From NCBI RefSeq assembly GCF_958450345.1, contig NC_088780.1, forward strand, positions 132,384,226 through 132,448,225: a DNA stretch of 64,000 nucleotides. Reading direction: 5' to 3'. Source of the DNA: Calliphora vicina. Lineage: Eukaryota > Arthropoda > Insecta > Diptera > Calliphoridae. This document shows positions 12,939-25,436 of this stretch, one piece after another. Position 1 is the first letter of the stretch. Every line of letters begins with the position of its first letter. A program made the translations under genes and the position numbers. The notes beneath the pieces were generated by a model. That model ran no database searches. It was not told the DNA's origin and saw only the letters and a list, made by a program, of their open reading frames with translations.

Positions 12939-14132
12939 CACTAGTTTACAAGGTTTTTGCTCATGAATTGAGACATATGGGGATTTGTTTACTTAGGTCT
13001 TCTAACTTCGGAAAAAATATTAAAAAAAATCCTGGACGTCAAACTTTTGAGATATTTATTAAAAACGAAACATATAAAAATGTACATTAAATTAGGACAA
13101 AAAAATTATAAATGAATTGTTTAGTCCTCTTTTTATAATTATTTTCATTTGTCTCCCTCACGACACTCCAACAGTATTCTCCTAGCATATTCTGATCCCA
13201 AAAACCTTGATAATTCCTCTCGAAAAACTTCAAATTTTGATGGAAACGCTCTCCATGTTCGTCACTCATGTGTCCGAGGTTTTCCGGGAAAAAATCCACA
13301 TGAGATTGTAAAAAGTGAATTTTGAGGGATATATTTACACCCACCAGTTCAAAATTATGTAATTAATTCGCAACAATATCTCTGTAATTTTGACTTTTCT
13401 TATTCCACAAAAATTCTTGAACAACAAGTTTAAAAGAATTCCATGCTGCATTTTCAACATCGGTTAATAGACACTCAAATTTGGTATCAACCAAAATTGT
13501 TCTTATTTGAGGACCCACAAATATCCCTTCTTTTAGTTTAGCCTCAGAAAGACTCGGGAACACGCTGCAAAAATATTGAAATGCTGGTTTTGTCTTATCT
13601 AAAGCTTTTACGAAATTATTAAATGTAAATAAGCATTTTGCAGTGTTTGTGTTATAGGAAAACCTCGATTTGACTGAATAATTTTTCCGCAAATAAAACA
13701 AAAATGGTCTGGGTTTATTTTACACTTTCTAGAAGACATTTTAAAATAGTTTTTAGTTTAGAGTTTTGTATTTAATAGTGATTTATTAACGTTTATCTAC
13801 AAAAAATATGTACTTTTAAACAGTATTTATTGTTTTCCCGTTAATTTTTTTGGAATTTGTTAAAAAAAAGACAACTCTGAAAGTATGTAGTAGCTTCGCC
13901 AGAGTGTTGAGTACCCAAAAACTATGTAAATACCTAATTACTACAATTCGGTACACTACAGTATGCATTAGTAGTACTCAGGGCAGGTGAAAAATAAAAA
14001 CCCATATATCTCAAAATTTTGACGTATAGGTGGGTAACAAAAAATGGTCAATTAACTAGCGTCCCTAGCTCTTTTCAAAAATATAAGTTTCATTCAATGA
14101 GCAAACAAAAATGTTTGATTTGTAAACTAGTG
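12939..14132. mobile_element. TIR element carrying an uncharacterised gene relic
   Basis: CACTAGTTTACAA at 12939 is repeated inverted, ending at 14132. Further matching segments follow in both arms: TTTGCTCAT, then CATATATCTCAAAA/TTTTGAGATATTTA beside a GACGT motif. The arms enclose the pseudogene at 13087-13739. Because arms and gene are nested neatly, I infer that this is a mobile unit with the gene as cargo or as its own mobility gene. The TSD is not clear. Confidence 0.5.
13087..13739 (-). pseudogene. Broken gene of the SDEHGERFHQ arthropod family
   Basis: From recall, not a search, this belongs to a multi-copy, uncharacterised protein family in arthropods and cnidarians whose members begin with a Cys-rich KC..DPD.FCYICG block and end with a MSLKIHFL.SH.DFFPENLG..SDEHGERFHQ block. 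Here ATG at 13739 opens with KCKINPDHFCFICGK (three Cys, possible metal ligands). A frame change follows and the long middle part is absent. Then come FPSLSEAKLKEGIFVGPQI, AWNSFK and NYRDIVAN (13363-13701), one in-frame TAA, and SLKIHFLQSHVDFFPENLG, SDEHGERFHQ and RNYQGFWDQNML..YCW (13087-13344). The two downstream frames are the same frame split by that single stop, so they are one gene. Function is unknown; it is not functional here. Confidence 0.75.
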
Positions 14133-14347
14133 TAATTATCAACCTAATAGGAAGCAAATTGGCAAAAATATCTACTCTCGCTTAAAAAAGTCGTCCACGC
14201 ATATATTGTCTTCATATCAAAACCAGCAAAGGAGAGCTAAGCTAAACCTAAAGCATATATACCTATTGCAAACCTTGGTCATTCTTATTGCAAACCTTGG
14301 ATCTAATTGACAACACAATGGTAGAAATATAAATAACAGACAACGCA

Positions 14348-14815
14348 ATGAAATTTAAACAACATGCCTATATTATAGATCGGTTGATCGAGACAGATTA
14401 TTTGGAGATTATGCAGAGGAACCACAGTAATTTTTCTTTTATCTCCCTTAATATGGGTCAACTAAGTACTCTATCCGATGAAGGTTTCAAACACATCTAT
14501 TATGCAGACGATGTCGCGATATTGGTCATAGAAAAATATCCAAACATTTTACATGAAATGGCAAAGGAAGGCCTCAACATATCCTTTAACTGGGCCAGAG
14601 AGAGAATATTAAATGTTAACCCAGATAATGCAGAAATTTGTATGATCATTCAAAACAAAAGAAAACAATATATAGTAAGTAATGATGAAAGTCAAATATC
14701 TAGGAAGAGTACTTGACTGAAAACTATACTGGAAGGACCTCTGCAGAGAAAACACACATAGAGTATGGTCTTTCTGCAGAAGAGAGATAGACTCGAAGTA
14801 CACAAAATAAATGTA
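14348..14815 (+). pseudogene. Non-LTR retrotransposon reverse transcriptase fragment
   Basis: YADDVAILV is the RT catalytic core (two Asp of the YADD box). It is followed about 30 residues later by LNVNPDNAEICM, then VKYLGRVLD, a stop, and KLYWKDL...RVWSFCRRE. This order matches the palm-to-thumb region of jockey/R1-type LINEs (GL.VNP.K, then VKYLGV.LD.KL.W). One stop and the lack of upstream motifs show a 5'-truncated, decayed copy. A TDG-like stretch near 14845 might be an RNase H trace, but this is weak. Confidence 0.7.
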
Positions 14816-15179
14816 AAATATGAAGCAGCTTTTGCTGCCACTATACTGATGGTAATGGGAGAGTGACACCAAAGGATAACAAATGTAATACCGGTGGGAA
14901 ATATTACCACTAAATAATGTGATAGAATGTGGTTTCCAAAAGACAGTGACAAATGCCACACAGACCATGAAACAATTCAGTTACTACATGCGAAATTTCC
15001 TGATAATGTACTCTATCGCTTCGGTAATAAGAATTGGTCTCCATACAGCATTGACTTTATTTGAAGTCAAGGGCCCATGCCAACAAGCCCACAATCACTC
15101 GTGCCTTGAAGAAGTAAATTCAACAGTACATCAACAAAATTCAGCCAAATGTATGCACAATGGTTATAGAAAATTTTAA

Positions 15180-16960
15180 CAAAATAGTGTGTATGTGCCA
15201 GCAAAACCGTGGAGGACATTTTCCCCATGTGCTGTTCAATACATAACTTTGTTGTGTGTATTTCTCTGTACATACTAAAGAATTGAAGTATGTTTTCAAT
15301 TCTACTTAATTCAAATGTGAAAATTTTTTTATCTGACATTAACATTTAGCAATCCCAAGCACTTGTAATTAGCGAGTTTAAGCAGAAGCAGAATCCATGA
15401 AAGGTGTCCACCACATATAATTTCATAAGGAAGGCACTTGGTATTTAAGACATTTTCAAATACTTTTTGAAATTTTTACAGAATTAACAACAAAATAAAG
15501 TGTACATTAAATTTTGTTAACAACTATTGTGGATAATTTGGCTCATAAGTTAGCAAGTAACAGACATTAATATCGAAAACTCTTTAAAGTGATTTTACAG
15601 GTGGATGTAGAAATAATGCATTATTCAACCTAGCATTTTTTTGCAATTGAAAAGTTCATGTTGAATTTTTGTTTCAATTATATTGTTTATACCTGCCCTT
15701 TTCTGCATCATTCCTCATTGAAGTGTTAATATTGAATTTATATTTTGTCTGATTTATGGTTGACTAGACTGATCACTGTTTGTTTTAACGATGTACAACA
15801 GAAACAAAATTCTGATGATGTTCATGTTGAAGGAAAACTTTAAGGATTCCATAGATTCATGGCAAAATTTGTTAAAGTGATGAAAATCTGTTGAAGTTTT
15901 GCGGGAGCTGTTTTTAATGTGATTACAGGGCAGGAGCGTCGGAAGTTATAAGAATTAGAGAGAGAACAACTAAACAATTTGCAATAATACATAATTAATA
16001 GCATGGATATTAATATGAATTCGAAGAAATTATAAATTCTCATTTCACCTAAAATCTGTTGCCCAGCTCCTGTTAGGAACCCTTTTCCAGCAACACCCTG
16101 TTATCAATTTTTGTTTGGTTTTCATAACACTTGTTGTAGCAGCTGTTGTTGTTGTTTTATCCAACTGTCCTTTCATCAATGAACACACAGAAGTTCTAAA
16201 GTGTCAACAGTAGCAACCAAAGTAACCAACCAACAACATCAACATCATCATCTTCATTATTACTGTCCTGGTTTATTATTAAAGTATACTGGCTACAGAT
16301 GGCTGTTGGATAATTGCATATTGCTGTTGTTCCTATTTATTAAATAAAGTGTTCATGTCTGTAATAATATTTAAACAAATTTTATTTTGTAAAAAAAAAA
16401 ATAAAGAAAAATGTTAATAAATTTTAATTGTTTTAAATGCAACATCAAAAAAAAATGTCCATGATAAATAATAAAACTACAAAACAAATTGCATAGTATT
16501 TTTTAATTAAACATCAACAATATGGAAAAATGTGTAACAAAAATGTAATCTACAATATGAGTATAAATATTTAATAAAAATAAAAAAAAAACAAACTACC
16601 AAATAACTAAAAACCACAAATAGTGTTCAAACGAAGTAAAACTACAAAAAAAATATATATTTTTTTAAAAACGACAACTGCAAAAACATGCAAAAAGGTA
16701 AAAAATATTGTCAGTATTTTCCTTTTCATAAAATTGAACAGCAAACTGTGTTTGCCGGAGAATAACCGGAGGTTTAATTTAAAATTTGTCAAAAGAGGAA
16801 AGAATTTTTATCTTTTTTCTGTCGTATGCGAAAATAAATTAAATGTCTTTATAGTTTCCTTAATGTAGTTCTTCTAAAAAGTATTTTATGGATGTTAAAA
16901 ATAATGAAATTTATTAAAATTTTATTTGTATTTTTATATTAAAATATTAGTTCGAGGGAG
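15180..16960. other. no gene recognised
   Basis: Mixed A+T-rich DNA with a GTT/CAA-rich patch at 16130-16260. The short frames at 15840-16043 and 16607-16868 show no family features. Confidence 0.5.
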
Positions 16961-17199
16961 ATGATCCAAAGTCTCACAATGGGGCTGCACGTTTATCTGG
17001 CTTTTCAAATTCGCGGAAACAAAAGAAGTTTTTTAGTATTCGACAGGCAACGAAAACGAGATTAAGACAATCCAAATAGTCTTACGCTCACGAAGAATAA
17101 ATTTAATGGTCTTATTGTGAATTTAGTACTATCAGCACATTTTTATAATAAATCCTTTCAGGTGCCTGTCCTTAACTTTTTCCCCATAAATCCCTTTCA

Positions 17200-17400
17200 A
17201 AACTGGCGTATCTTTTTACGCCACGTCGGACACATATGTTCGACACGACTTTTATTCTCTCTAGCCATGTCACACAATAGTGCTGGATTTTAAGATTTTT
17301 TTCGATGTTTTCTGGAAGTTCCTCATCAAAACTGTAATCTTCACATTCTTCATCACTTTCTGAACTTGTACTGTACCATTTCGCAAGACCCTCTTATTTA
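17200..17400 (-). pseudogene. Degenerate coding relic with acidic tract
   Basis: On the minus strand one frame reads SSESDEECEDYSFDEELPEN and continues open for about 60 further codons. Neighbouring frames give KSRVEHMCPTW and KDTPVLKGIYGEK, as if frameshifts had broken a Cys-containing segment. Acidic starts and Cys-rich ends occur in piggyBac-type transposases, but I cannot see the catalytic Asp residues and no TTAA ends are visible. Identity is uncertain. Confidence 0.25.
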
Positions 17401-17689
17401 TAAAAAAAATCAGTTTCTAAGCAGTAAATAATACTGACAGTAGCCAAAATTCCAATATTGACGTTTTCGAAGAGATTACGCAAAGGAAATTCTGTGGCCC
17501 CCAGCATCTTATTTTCTGAAAGTGCCTTGTCAGTCAATGTATTAATAACTTATATGTCATTTTGAAGGGTACATATCTGATATTTAGTCTCACTTAGTTA
17601 TTGAACATTATAGTGTAAACGAATCGTCATATGCGGGAAGTTTTGCTTTACTTCTTTAATTTGGGAAAAAGTTTCCTTAAATCACACCG

Positions 17690-18260
17690 ATAACGATGAA
17701 TGTATGACATCGGTTTAAACGTGCGAGAGATGGTTTGTGCGGTTCAGAAGTGGTGATTTTGATACGGAAGACAAACATGTTGGAAGACCAAGAAATGGAG
17801 GCAGTACTCCATGAAGATTGTTGTAAACTTAACTTATTCAAAAGCAGGGAAAGTGGGTACCATACAAATTGCAACCGAGAGACCTTGAAAGACAAAAAGG
17901 CTCTTATCTATTATGAGCTGCTCAAATCTGGCCAGACTATCACAGGGAACGCAATATATTCATTTAAAGCCAGCATTGGCCGAAAAATTCCCAGAATATG
18001 CGGCGAGACATGAAAACGTAGCATTCCATCATGACAGCGTTCGGCCACATGTTGCAATACCTGTTAAATAGTATTTAGAAAGAAGTGGTTGGGAAGTTTT
18101 GCTTCACCCACCTTATAGTCCAGAACTTGCCCCGTCGTAGGATTCACTTCAGGACAGAGTATCCAAAATGGCTAGATTCGTTCTTGCCACCTAATCCATA
18201 TGTTAACAGAAAGATGGGAAAAGGTCATAGCTAATAATGGCCAGTACTTTTAATAAATTT
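17690..18260 (+). pseudogene. mariner transposase, internally deleted
   Basis: A mariner-family transposase collapses into about 570 bp. Visible in order across shifting frames: RWFVRFRSGDFDTEDKHVGR (DNA-binding domain linker), WVPYKLQPRDLER, then YYELLKSGQTITGN, a HDS.RPHVA motif holding the second catalytic Asp, LLHPPYSPELAPS and a tail of WLDSFL...RWEK...NGQYF. The segment carrying the first catalytic Asp (GDEKW region) is deleted between WVPYKLQPRDLER and YYELLKSGQ. There are several stops and frameshifts. TIRs were not identified. It is related to the copies at 35345 and 57298. Confidence 0.85.
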
Positions 18261-18630
18261 ATATTGTACTTAGCATTTTTTTTTAAATTTTATTTATTTT
18301 CAAAAATTTAATTTAAACAAAAATCAGCTAAACATTTTTTTTTTTATTTATTTAAGAATTCAATAGATTACAAGGCTTTAAAGCCAATACATCTAGGAGA
18401 TAAATATAACTACATATTAAACAAATTCATAATAACAAATTTTAATATAATTTTATAATCCTTATCAATAAGATAAATCTAATTTTAATTAAATTTTAAA
18501 TATAAAAAAAAATATAAAAAACCCACCCCAATTTTGCACAAAATATCGAAGTAAAAAAAAAAATTAGAATATTGATGATAAACGCTTAGATTTTTGTTTT
18601 GTTAGTAACAGCAAATATAGGACTTAAATG

Positions 18631-18746
18631 TATTTCTTTGAGATATTCTTAAACTCTCTAATAGATTTGTTAAAATTTCGCTCTTCATTGGGAAGACAGT
18701 TGTTCCATAACCTTGTAACTCGGACATAACATTTTGGTTTCCTTAT
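18631..18746 (-). pseudogene. LINE reverse transcriptase C-terminal fragment
   Basis: The minus strand is open for about 38 codons and includes VRVTRLWNNCLPNEER and REFKNISKKY. This resembles the C-terminal end of jockey-like and CR1-like LINE polymerases (VR..RLWN.LP....., FK..L). The A+T-rich DNA at lower coordinates could be its 3' tail. It is a short fragment only. Confidence 0.45.
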
Positions 18747-18937
18747 TTTTGCAAAAACTATTCTATGATTTTTTTAAATCTTGAATTTGTATACATTTTG
18801 GAAAATAAGTCATAATTTCCCATATTTTGATAGATAAAATGTATTTATTTTCTTCTGGTTAAATATTAAAAAAAAATCAGGAAACCGAAATAAGTTGGAA
18901 AATTTGGAATTCCACCACAGTGCAAGTTTTAGTTATA

Positions 18938-19205
18938 TCTTTATACATATATATAATTCTTCTGTACGTGTGTTAGTAACTGAACTCCTACTTAACGGCT
19001 GGGCCGATTTCGGTGAAATTTGTTGTGTGTATTTGAGTGGGTACCTGTATGGTTTAGATTCACAATTGACCTATATAGGAACAATGGGCATGGCACCTCC
19101 CATACAAAGTAAAAATTTATTAATGCATATCTGGAGTACTATTATAGTGGGAGTCCTCAAACTTTGTGTGAGCTATGGCAGAACAACGTTTGCCGGGACA
19201 TCTAG
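18938..19205 (+). mobile_element. Non-autonomous Helitron
   Basis: It starts TCTTTATACATATATA and ends CTAG, inserted between A (18937) and T (19206), exactly the Helitron rule. A short stem GGCA...TGCC lies 7-11 bases before CTAG. The body has the phrase CTGAACTCCTACTTAACGGC and ends with ACAACGTTTGCCGGGACA, which I recognise from insect Helitron tails. The 107-codon frame across it is not a gene. Confidence 0.8.
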
Positions 19206-19206
19206 T

Positions 19207-19960
19207 ATACATATGTAAATACACATTGATTGGAAACTGTCCTGTCAAAGACCTAACTCAGTTGCCAAAAGCCTAGTGGTGAGAATATATAAGTAAAAAA
19301 AAACTATATGACAACACTCTTATGTGTGATTATTTTGAGTAATTTTTTAGTTTGCGATTTTTTTCCTAGTTCCCGCTCTATGGTTTCAGTTACTACTTCC
19401 GTTTTTTTATTTTGTTTTTTAAAACAATAAAAAACAACAAAACATATGAAAACATATACATATCCACAGAAACAAACAACGCTATTGTTTTTTCTTAATT
19501 GGCTTTATGCAACATGTACAAATGTGTCGAAATGTCACACAAAACATAGATTCCTGTTATTGTTTCGTGTCTATTCATTTGTTGCTTTCCCCTCCCAAAG
19601 TACAATTTAGTATTACAAGCGATATTGACATGTGTATACTTCAAGTTTTTCATCTGTTAGTAAAACATGAATACACATTTTGAAACAACAATAACACAAG
19701 AAAAAAATCTAATAAATGTGTTGGCAGTTAGATATTTATCTTATGAACAAAAAAACTGGTCTAAAATGTTCGTAATAGTTCAGAAAACGAATGAAGACGG
19801 AATAACAAAACACAAAGAGATCAAACATATGTTTGTGCTCTTAACGTATGAGTAATATTTACTATTTCTAATTATGCGTATGAGTGATATAGTAGGACAT
19901 AACGAATGTGGTAGATAACACTCATACGCAATGTTGTACCTCATCAATATGGGTTACTTA
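19207..19960. other. no gene recognised
   Basis: A+T-rich spacer. The 62-codon frame at 19667-19855 has no recognisable domain. Confidence 0.5.
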
Positions 19961-19968
19961 CTTAACAG

Positions 19969-20618
19969 CAGAGCTGTAAATGAATCATTATTTTTTGAAT
20001 TAATTCGCGAATTATTCATGCACTGAATTAGCAAATTTTGAATTAATTCTTTTCACACAAAAAATTTTAGTCAATTCAAATGAATTTTGTAAAAATTCGT
20101 TTTTTTTTCCAATTCGTTTCCAATTCCAATGAATTTGTAGAATGAATTGCAATTCGTTCAAATGAAATTTGAAATACCCCAGATTTGAAATACCCATGAT
20201 ATACTGAATTTGTTAGGTAGCGGCAGAATTGAATTATTAGGTATCGGCGACAATTTTGGTTAGTTGCTAAAAGAAACTTAAATTTTTATTTTTCATTCCC
20301 CCTAGATCTGCTCTTGAATTTGATTAATTGCAACTCATTTTTGATTTCATTCATTTGAATTGCAATTCATTGTTCTAATTCATTTAATGAATTCAAAATC
20401 AATTCAATTCAAAGAAATTGGAAATCAATTGCAATTCACTTTAACAAATTCCTTTGAATTGAAAACGAATTGCAACTAATTTTTACAAATTCACTTCAAC
20501 TGGAAATGAATTGAAATTCTTTTCTGCCTAATTCGTTTGAATTGATTCAAATTTCATTCAATTCTTTTTTGATCGTAACGAATTAAAATCAAAAAAGAAT
20601 CATTCATTTACAGCTCTG
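19969..20618. mobile_element. hAT-type MITE with perfect TSD
   Basis: The end CAGAGCTGTAAATGAAT (17 bp) is perfectly inverted at the right end. The flanks are identical 8-bp copies, CTTAACAG, at 19961-19968 and 20619-20626. The interior is built of many GAATTGNAATTCATTT-like words in both orientations, so the whole element can fold. A 3'-truncated relative lies at 63377. There is no transposase. Confidence 0.85.
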
Positions 20619-20984
20619 CTTAACAGACAGTTAAGGTAATAAAAGAAACAGCATTACTAGTACTATCATCATACATATGTCAATGGTGTTCATTTTCTTA
20701 TACCAAAAAAAGGAGGGAAATATTAATTATAGCATTATTTGCTTTTTATAAAGCATGTTGACTAGTGCAGAGCATTAAAGCTACGTACACACGGCTGTCA
20801 GATTGTAGGGAACATGCTCAGAAAATTGTTAACACAACCATGAGAACTTATGTTGAAACATATGGGTGTTAAAGAGGAAATTAACTCCATGTTTCAAACG
20901 AAAATTGTGTAACCTTGAAGTAAATAAGTCATTTTTAGCTCGTTAAACAAAGAAAGTGAAATAATTAGTTTCTGTTTTGGGGAC

Positions 20985-21660
20985 TTCCAAACTTTGACAG
21001 TTGATAGAGGTCATATTGCTGAAGGTACATCTGTCGACTTGACTGTAATTTATTTAGTTTGTTTTGCCAAATCACCATGGACGGATATTGCGTTCAACAA
21101 CACATGCAAATGATAAAATTTTGATCAAAATTGATGTTCTCTTCGAGCAACGTTCTGCGCGCTAAGGCTATTTTAAGCGATGATGCCCATTTTTTAATGA
21201 ATTCGGGACGTTACCAATACACATAAGATCCAATATTGTCCAATGCATCCCATATTTCTTTGTGAATGGTCCATATTTCTTTGCGAACGACGTTGACAAG
21301 GCCATCACCGTCAACGACGAATGCTATAATTCGAGGATTAACAACTTCTTTTAGCCTGAATTGGATTATATGCACTGTCGTTGGTATGCATACATATGAT
21401 CTAACAGGACGGGGCTACGTTTCACACAGCTCATGCCAAATTGGATATTCCACACTAGGATTTGGAGGTTATGTGAACTGGTCACGAGATCGTGCGTTTT
21501 GAAATTAGAAATCGTCTATCTTTGAGGAGTTTCTTAAGTCGCAGGTATATGCAAAATCACAGCCGCCCTCGAAGCCAACATACTTAACCCATGCCATTGG
21601 TCATATTCTGCGTGATTTATTTCGACATTTGCATCAATAGGTCTTTCAAACAAATAAAAA
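20985..21660 (+). pseudogene. Tc1/mariner transposase relic, DUF4817-type family (copy 1)
   Basis: The fragment ..SDDAHF.. opens the catalytic domain (family SDEAHFW.NG), followed by a TVND.CYNSRINNF stretch (family VNGERYR.MI..F), then FGGYVNWSRDRAF (family R...VNWPPRSCDLTPLD) and a WG..KS.VYA tail. Segments are scattered over three frames with stops. It is colinear with 52175-52740, which begins with the same non-coding lead GGGACTTCYAAACTTT. The family name is from memory of insect genomes; copies are usually near 340 codons. Confidence 0.6.
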
Positions 21661-24514
21661 ATGTTGATGATATCTCACACAGACTTCGTTATATTTAAAT
21701 TTGTAGAAAGGAAGGTCTTAATGAAGAAATTTTCTTGTTGATATCTTATATAACAGACGTGCTATTATGTTTAGCTTTCAATGTTTATTTGTTTAGAAGA
21801 TACAAAGTAATCAAAGCGGTATAAGGTAAAATATCATTATACAATTGTTGAATTTTGAAAAGTACCAATGAAATTTCTGCTTTAGTTAAACAGTTAGTTA
21901 TGTATCTACATCAAGGTACAAGTTTTGCCCCTTTTTTATCCATTTTACAACCTACACTCTAATACCCTTCTTAGTGAATATAGATGGTGATTGCAAATAG
22001 TTGAGTATGAAAAATAGTTGACAATTTATCTCCATAGTGATGATTAAACATGTAGAAAACTGTTACAATTGAAACCTCCAGTCGCTTCACTCACAACACT
22101 ATCAGCCTAACCACAAAAGCCTAAAAGTCGATTTTAAGTCCATTAAGTTGAATATTATTTTAAATTTCTTACCATAAAACAAATTTCAAATTTAATTTAA
22201 AATGTTTTATTATTTTAAAATAAGCCTTTTGTTTTGAACTTTTATGTATGTATATTTTTTTTTATTTACATTCATTGACAAATATTTTCTTTTATTTGAA
22301 TGTATGTGTTGGAAAAAGTTTAGAAAGCTCTTTTAAAATATTACTTATGGTACGAAAAAAATTAACTTTAAAATTTCTTTTATAGTTAGGCTGTATATTT
22401 TCATTTGAAATACGAAGGTGTATAAATTATCGTTTTAAATGAAAAACCATACAATTATTGTCTTTTAATCTCACATTACGCAAACATTAAACTAAAATTA
22501 CGACAAAACTCTGTCTTTGTTATTAAAAGCATTTAAATATGCTGCTGATACAAAACAAAAGCTTGTATATATTTAAAGCCACAAAAATCCACCGCGTAAA
22601 ATTCAAAGAATAATAGTTATTTTAAACACCCTCTCATCACTGGATTGTCTTTATGTTGAAATTTATCTCCACAAGATACAATTTAAGTAAAATAAGACAC
22701 AAATTGTTGCTTGTTTTTGGGAATGGCAAGAGAAGACAGAACAATTTAATAGCAGATACTCGTAACTATACATTTTATATACAAACATAGTTATATGCAC
22801 CTACAATAGGATGAAGCCCCAACTACAAACTTGAAATTAATGCTATATTTAAGAAGCTATTTCTGAAAATTGTTGTACCAACATTTTCTAATAATGTTCT
22901 TAATTTCTAATTATTTCAAAGGTTTTCATTTTGAAAAACAAACTCTTTTTAAATGTAAGAAATTTCTAAGTTCATACAAATCGTGGTAGTGTTTGTTTAT
23001 TCTATAACTGCTTAGACTAGTATTTTGTATTTTAGTGTATGGTCGTAAATCGAGTTAGTATATGAGAGAATCATGAATATATATACTTTGTCTAAGATGC
23101 TACATTTTAATTTCTACTCACTGAATGACAAACTTATTTATACAAAGTATAAAACCATATTATTATTTAGTTCGGTTAATCAATCAGCAATGCATATTTG
23201 AAGAAATAATATCATAAACATATTATTCAATGTTAATTGAAAATATTGACAATTTTCTTCTTGCTCACCCAAAATTGGGGCCATTCTAATAAAATGATAA
23301 GATTGAATAGAAGAAAACAGAAAACTCATATATATGCAGCTTTAACTTGTTTCATAAATATCCATTTGTATATTCATTGTCTGTGTGAATGTACGAATAG
23401 TACATCCAACCAGATGTGTATCTGAAAATAATATTGAAAGAAATTTACGCCAAATAAACTAAAAGGCTGCTACCATTGAGACATGATGGTAAGGCAACCA
23501 AATGGAAAATAGTACGATAAAAATATCAGAAATGAGAAATATTTATGTATGAATGAGGTTGGACAAAAGTGCCAGGTTTGTTGAAAATTGTCATTTATTT
23601 AAGAGCCAATTGGGTCTTTAAAGCAATTCTAGCTCTGTGGTTAATTAAGAATTCATAAGAATTCTTAAAACCGCGAATAACAATTACCTGGGATTCTCAA
23701 TATTTTATAATTATTTATTTCGAATGTAAGGAAGAATAACTATGTAGCTTTATAAAATGTTTATATATATTTGTATCTTTTTATCAATGACACTGATATC
23801 TTAAAAGAATTTATTTACATTTCGATACTTAGGATACAGATTTTGTTTGTAAATATAAATCTGAATAGCCTGCAGTCTTTAGAACTAGATCTACCATTGT
23901 TTATGTACGAAACTAATTGCAATGCTTCTTATATGAATAATCAATTAACTCCAATTTCTCAATGGTGGACATGAGGGGACATGTGAAATTATTGGTAGTA
24001 GTCACTGGTTGGAATGTGCTGATATTCATCATGAAATTAATGGTAGTGGCTGGTTGGACTGTGCTGATATTCATCTAATATTTTTAATCAAATGCTTTAA
24101 AAATTATATGATTTTTATTTCATGCCGAATATTATTCTCAAAGGAAAATTAAGTAAATTATACATAATTAAAAATCGAAAAATATACGACAAATAGTATT
24201 GCCTTTTAAACTAAAAATAAAATTTGAATTCAAGATAAAGTTACAGAATATATGATATTAAAAAAGTTACGTGTGTCGCTTGGGTATTTACCAAAGAAAA
24301 AAAGTGAAGTGTAATGCTGTCAAAAAACCAAACTCTACTGTCAAAACCAAACATTAAATTGTATTAGTATAATTTTATTGTATATGTATTTGTGTTCAAA
24401 TCACATTCACCACACTTGTAAAACTCACATTGTTGTAAAAAGCGACCTAAAAATTTGTAACAAAATTTGTTTCTATTTAAATTTTTCAATTTAAACAATT
24501 CTCAAATTATATAA
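21661..24514. other. no gene recognised
   Basis: About 2.8 kb of A+T-rich DNA. The only structure seen is the small tandem duplication at 23984-24076. Confidence 0.5.
23984..24076. repeat. Tandem duplication, 48-bp unit
   Basis: Two adjacent units start TGAAATTAWTGGTAGT and end GTGCTGATATTCATC. The second is a few bases shorter. It is a local duplication with no known function. Confidence 0.7.
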
Positions 24515-24750
24515 TTGGTCAATTCAATATCAGTCATATTGTCATAATGTCCTAATATATCTCGACTCGACAGCTCGGTTTAGCCGACTCTTAGGTATTC
24601 GGCGCAGGTCTCTGCTGGTAGGTTACGATAACACAATAAACATAGCATACAGAGTAGTATTATTTTAAGACATTTTTTGCTTGAAAAACAATAAAAACCA
24701 AAGGACATTATGACAATATGACATGATAAGAGACCTTGTGAATTGACCAA
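24515..24750. mobile_element. 236-bp MITE with TTGGTCAATTC ends
   Basis: TTGGTCAATTCA at the left is inverted as GAATTGACCAA at the right. The second inverted block ATTGTCATAATGTCCT/AGGACATTATGACAAT strengthens the pairing. The core with CGGCGCAGGTCTCTGCTGGT is shared, in inverse orientation, with the interrupted copy at 37103-39200. The 71-codon minus frame over it is spurious. Confidence 0.7.
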
Positions 24751-25436
24751 ATGTATATTTGAGGTGTAAAGATATTTTTGTGCTTTGTATTCCATAAATT
24801 CTGCTAAAAATTTAATTTATTTAATTTTTTTTAATAATTTTCAATACTAAAATTTTACAACTGAGTTTTTTTTAATTTTAATTTCAATCACCAAAAATTT
24901 AATATCAGAAAAATAAAAATAAATAATTTGTCCTTTGTTCAAAATATGCATGTTTCGGTTATTTTAATGAGTTAAATGTAAAAAATTCAAAAATAGTATG
25001 TGTTTATGAAATAATGTGTTAGAATTGCGAATTTATTGAAAGTTTGGAAAAAAAGCTTTTGAAATTTAATTCTATCTTCTTCTGTGCTGCCAGAAAATTA
25101 AAAAAATTTAAAACAATTTTGAAATATTCTCTGTATGTTATTCTTATGTTTGTACAATACGATACAATATTGGCATTTTTGTTTGGTCTCTCTTCTCTTA
25201 AGCCTATTAGTGCAGATACAGAGGGAATCAATTGATACTCTCCTCTATAAATTGAGACTTGTATTTAGCTATGTTGACCTTTAAAAGTTCTTTAACTTAT
25301 ACAAACTTAATTTCAAGCGGATTAAAACAAATTTATTCAAAATTAAGTAAATAAAATTGTATACAAATGGCAGATATGACAAATTTATTTATTATTTCAT
25401 ATTTTTTTTAATTATTGTAAGTTCAACATACATTTG

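Noticed and set aside
16607..16868. Opposed 61- and 81-codon frames
   Set aside because: Lysine- and phenylalanine-rich runs from poly-A/T; mirror frames on both strands argue for chance.
18895..19218. 107-codon frame
   Set aside because: It spans a Helitron whose termini are exact; composition and position give no sign of a gene.
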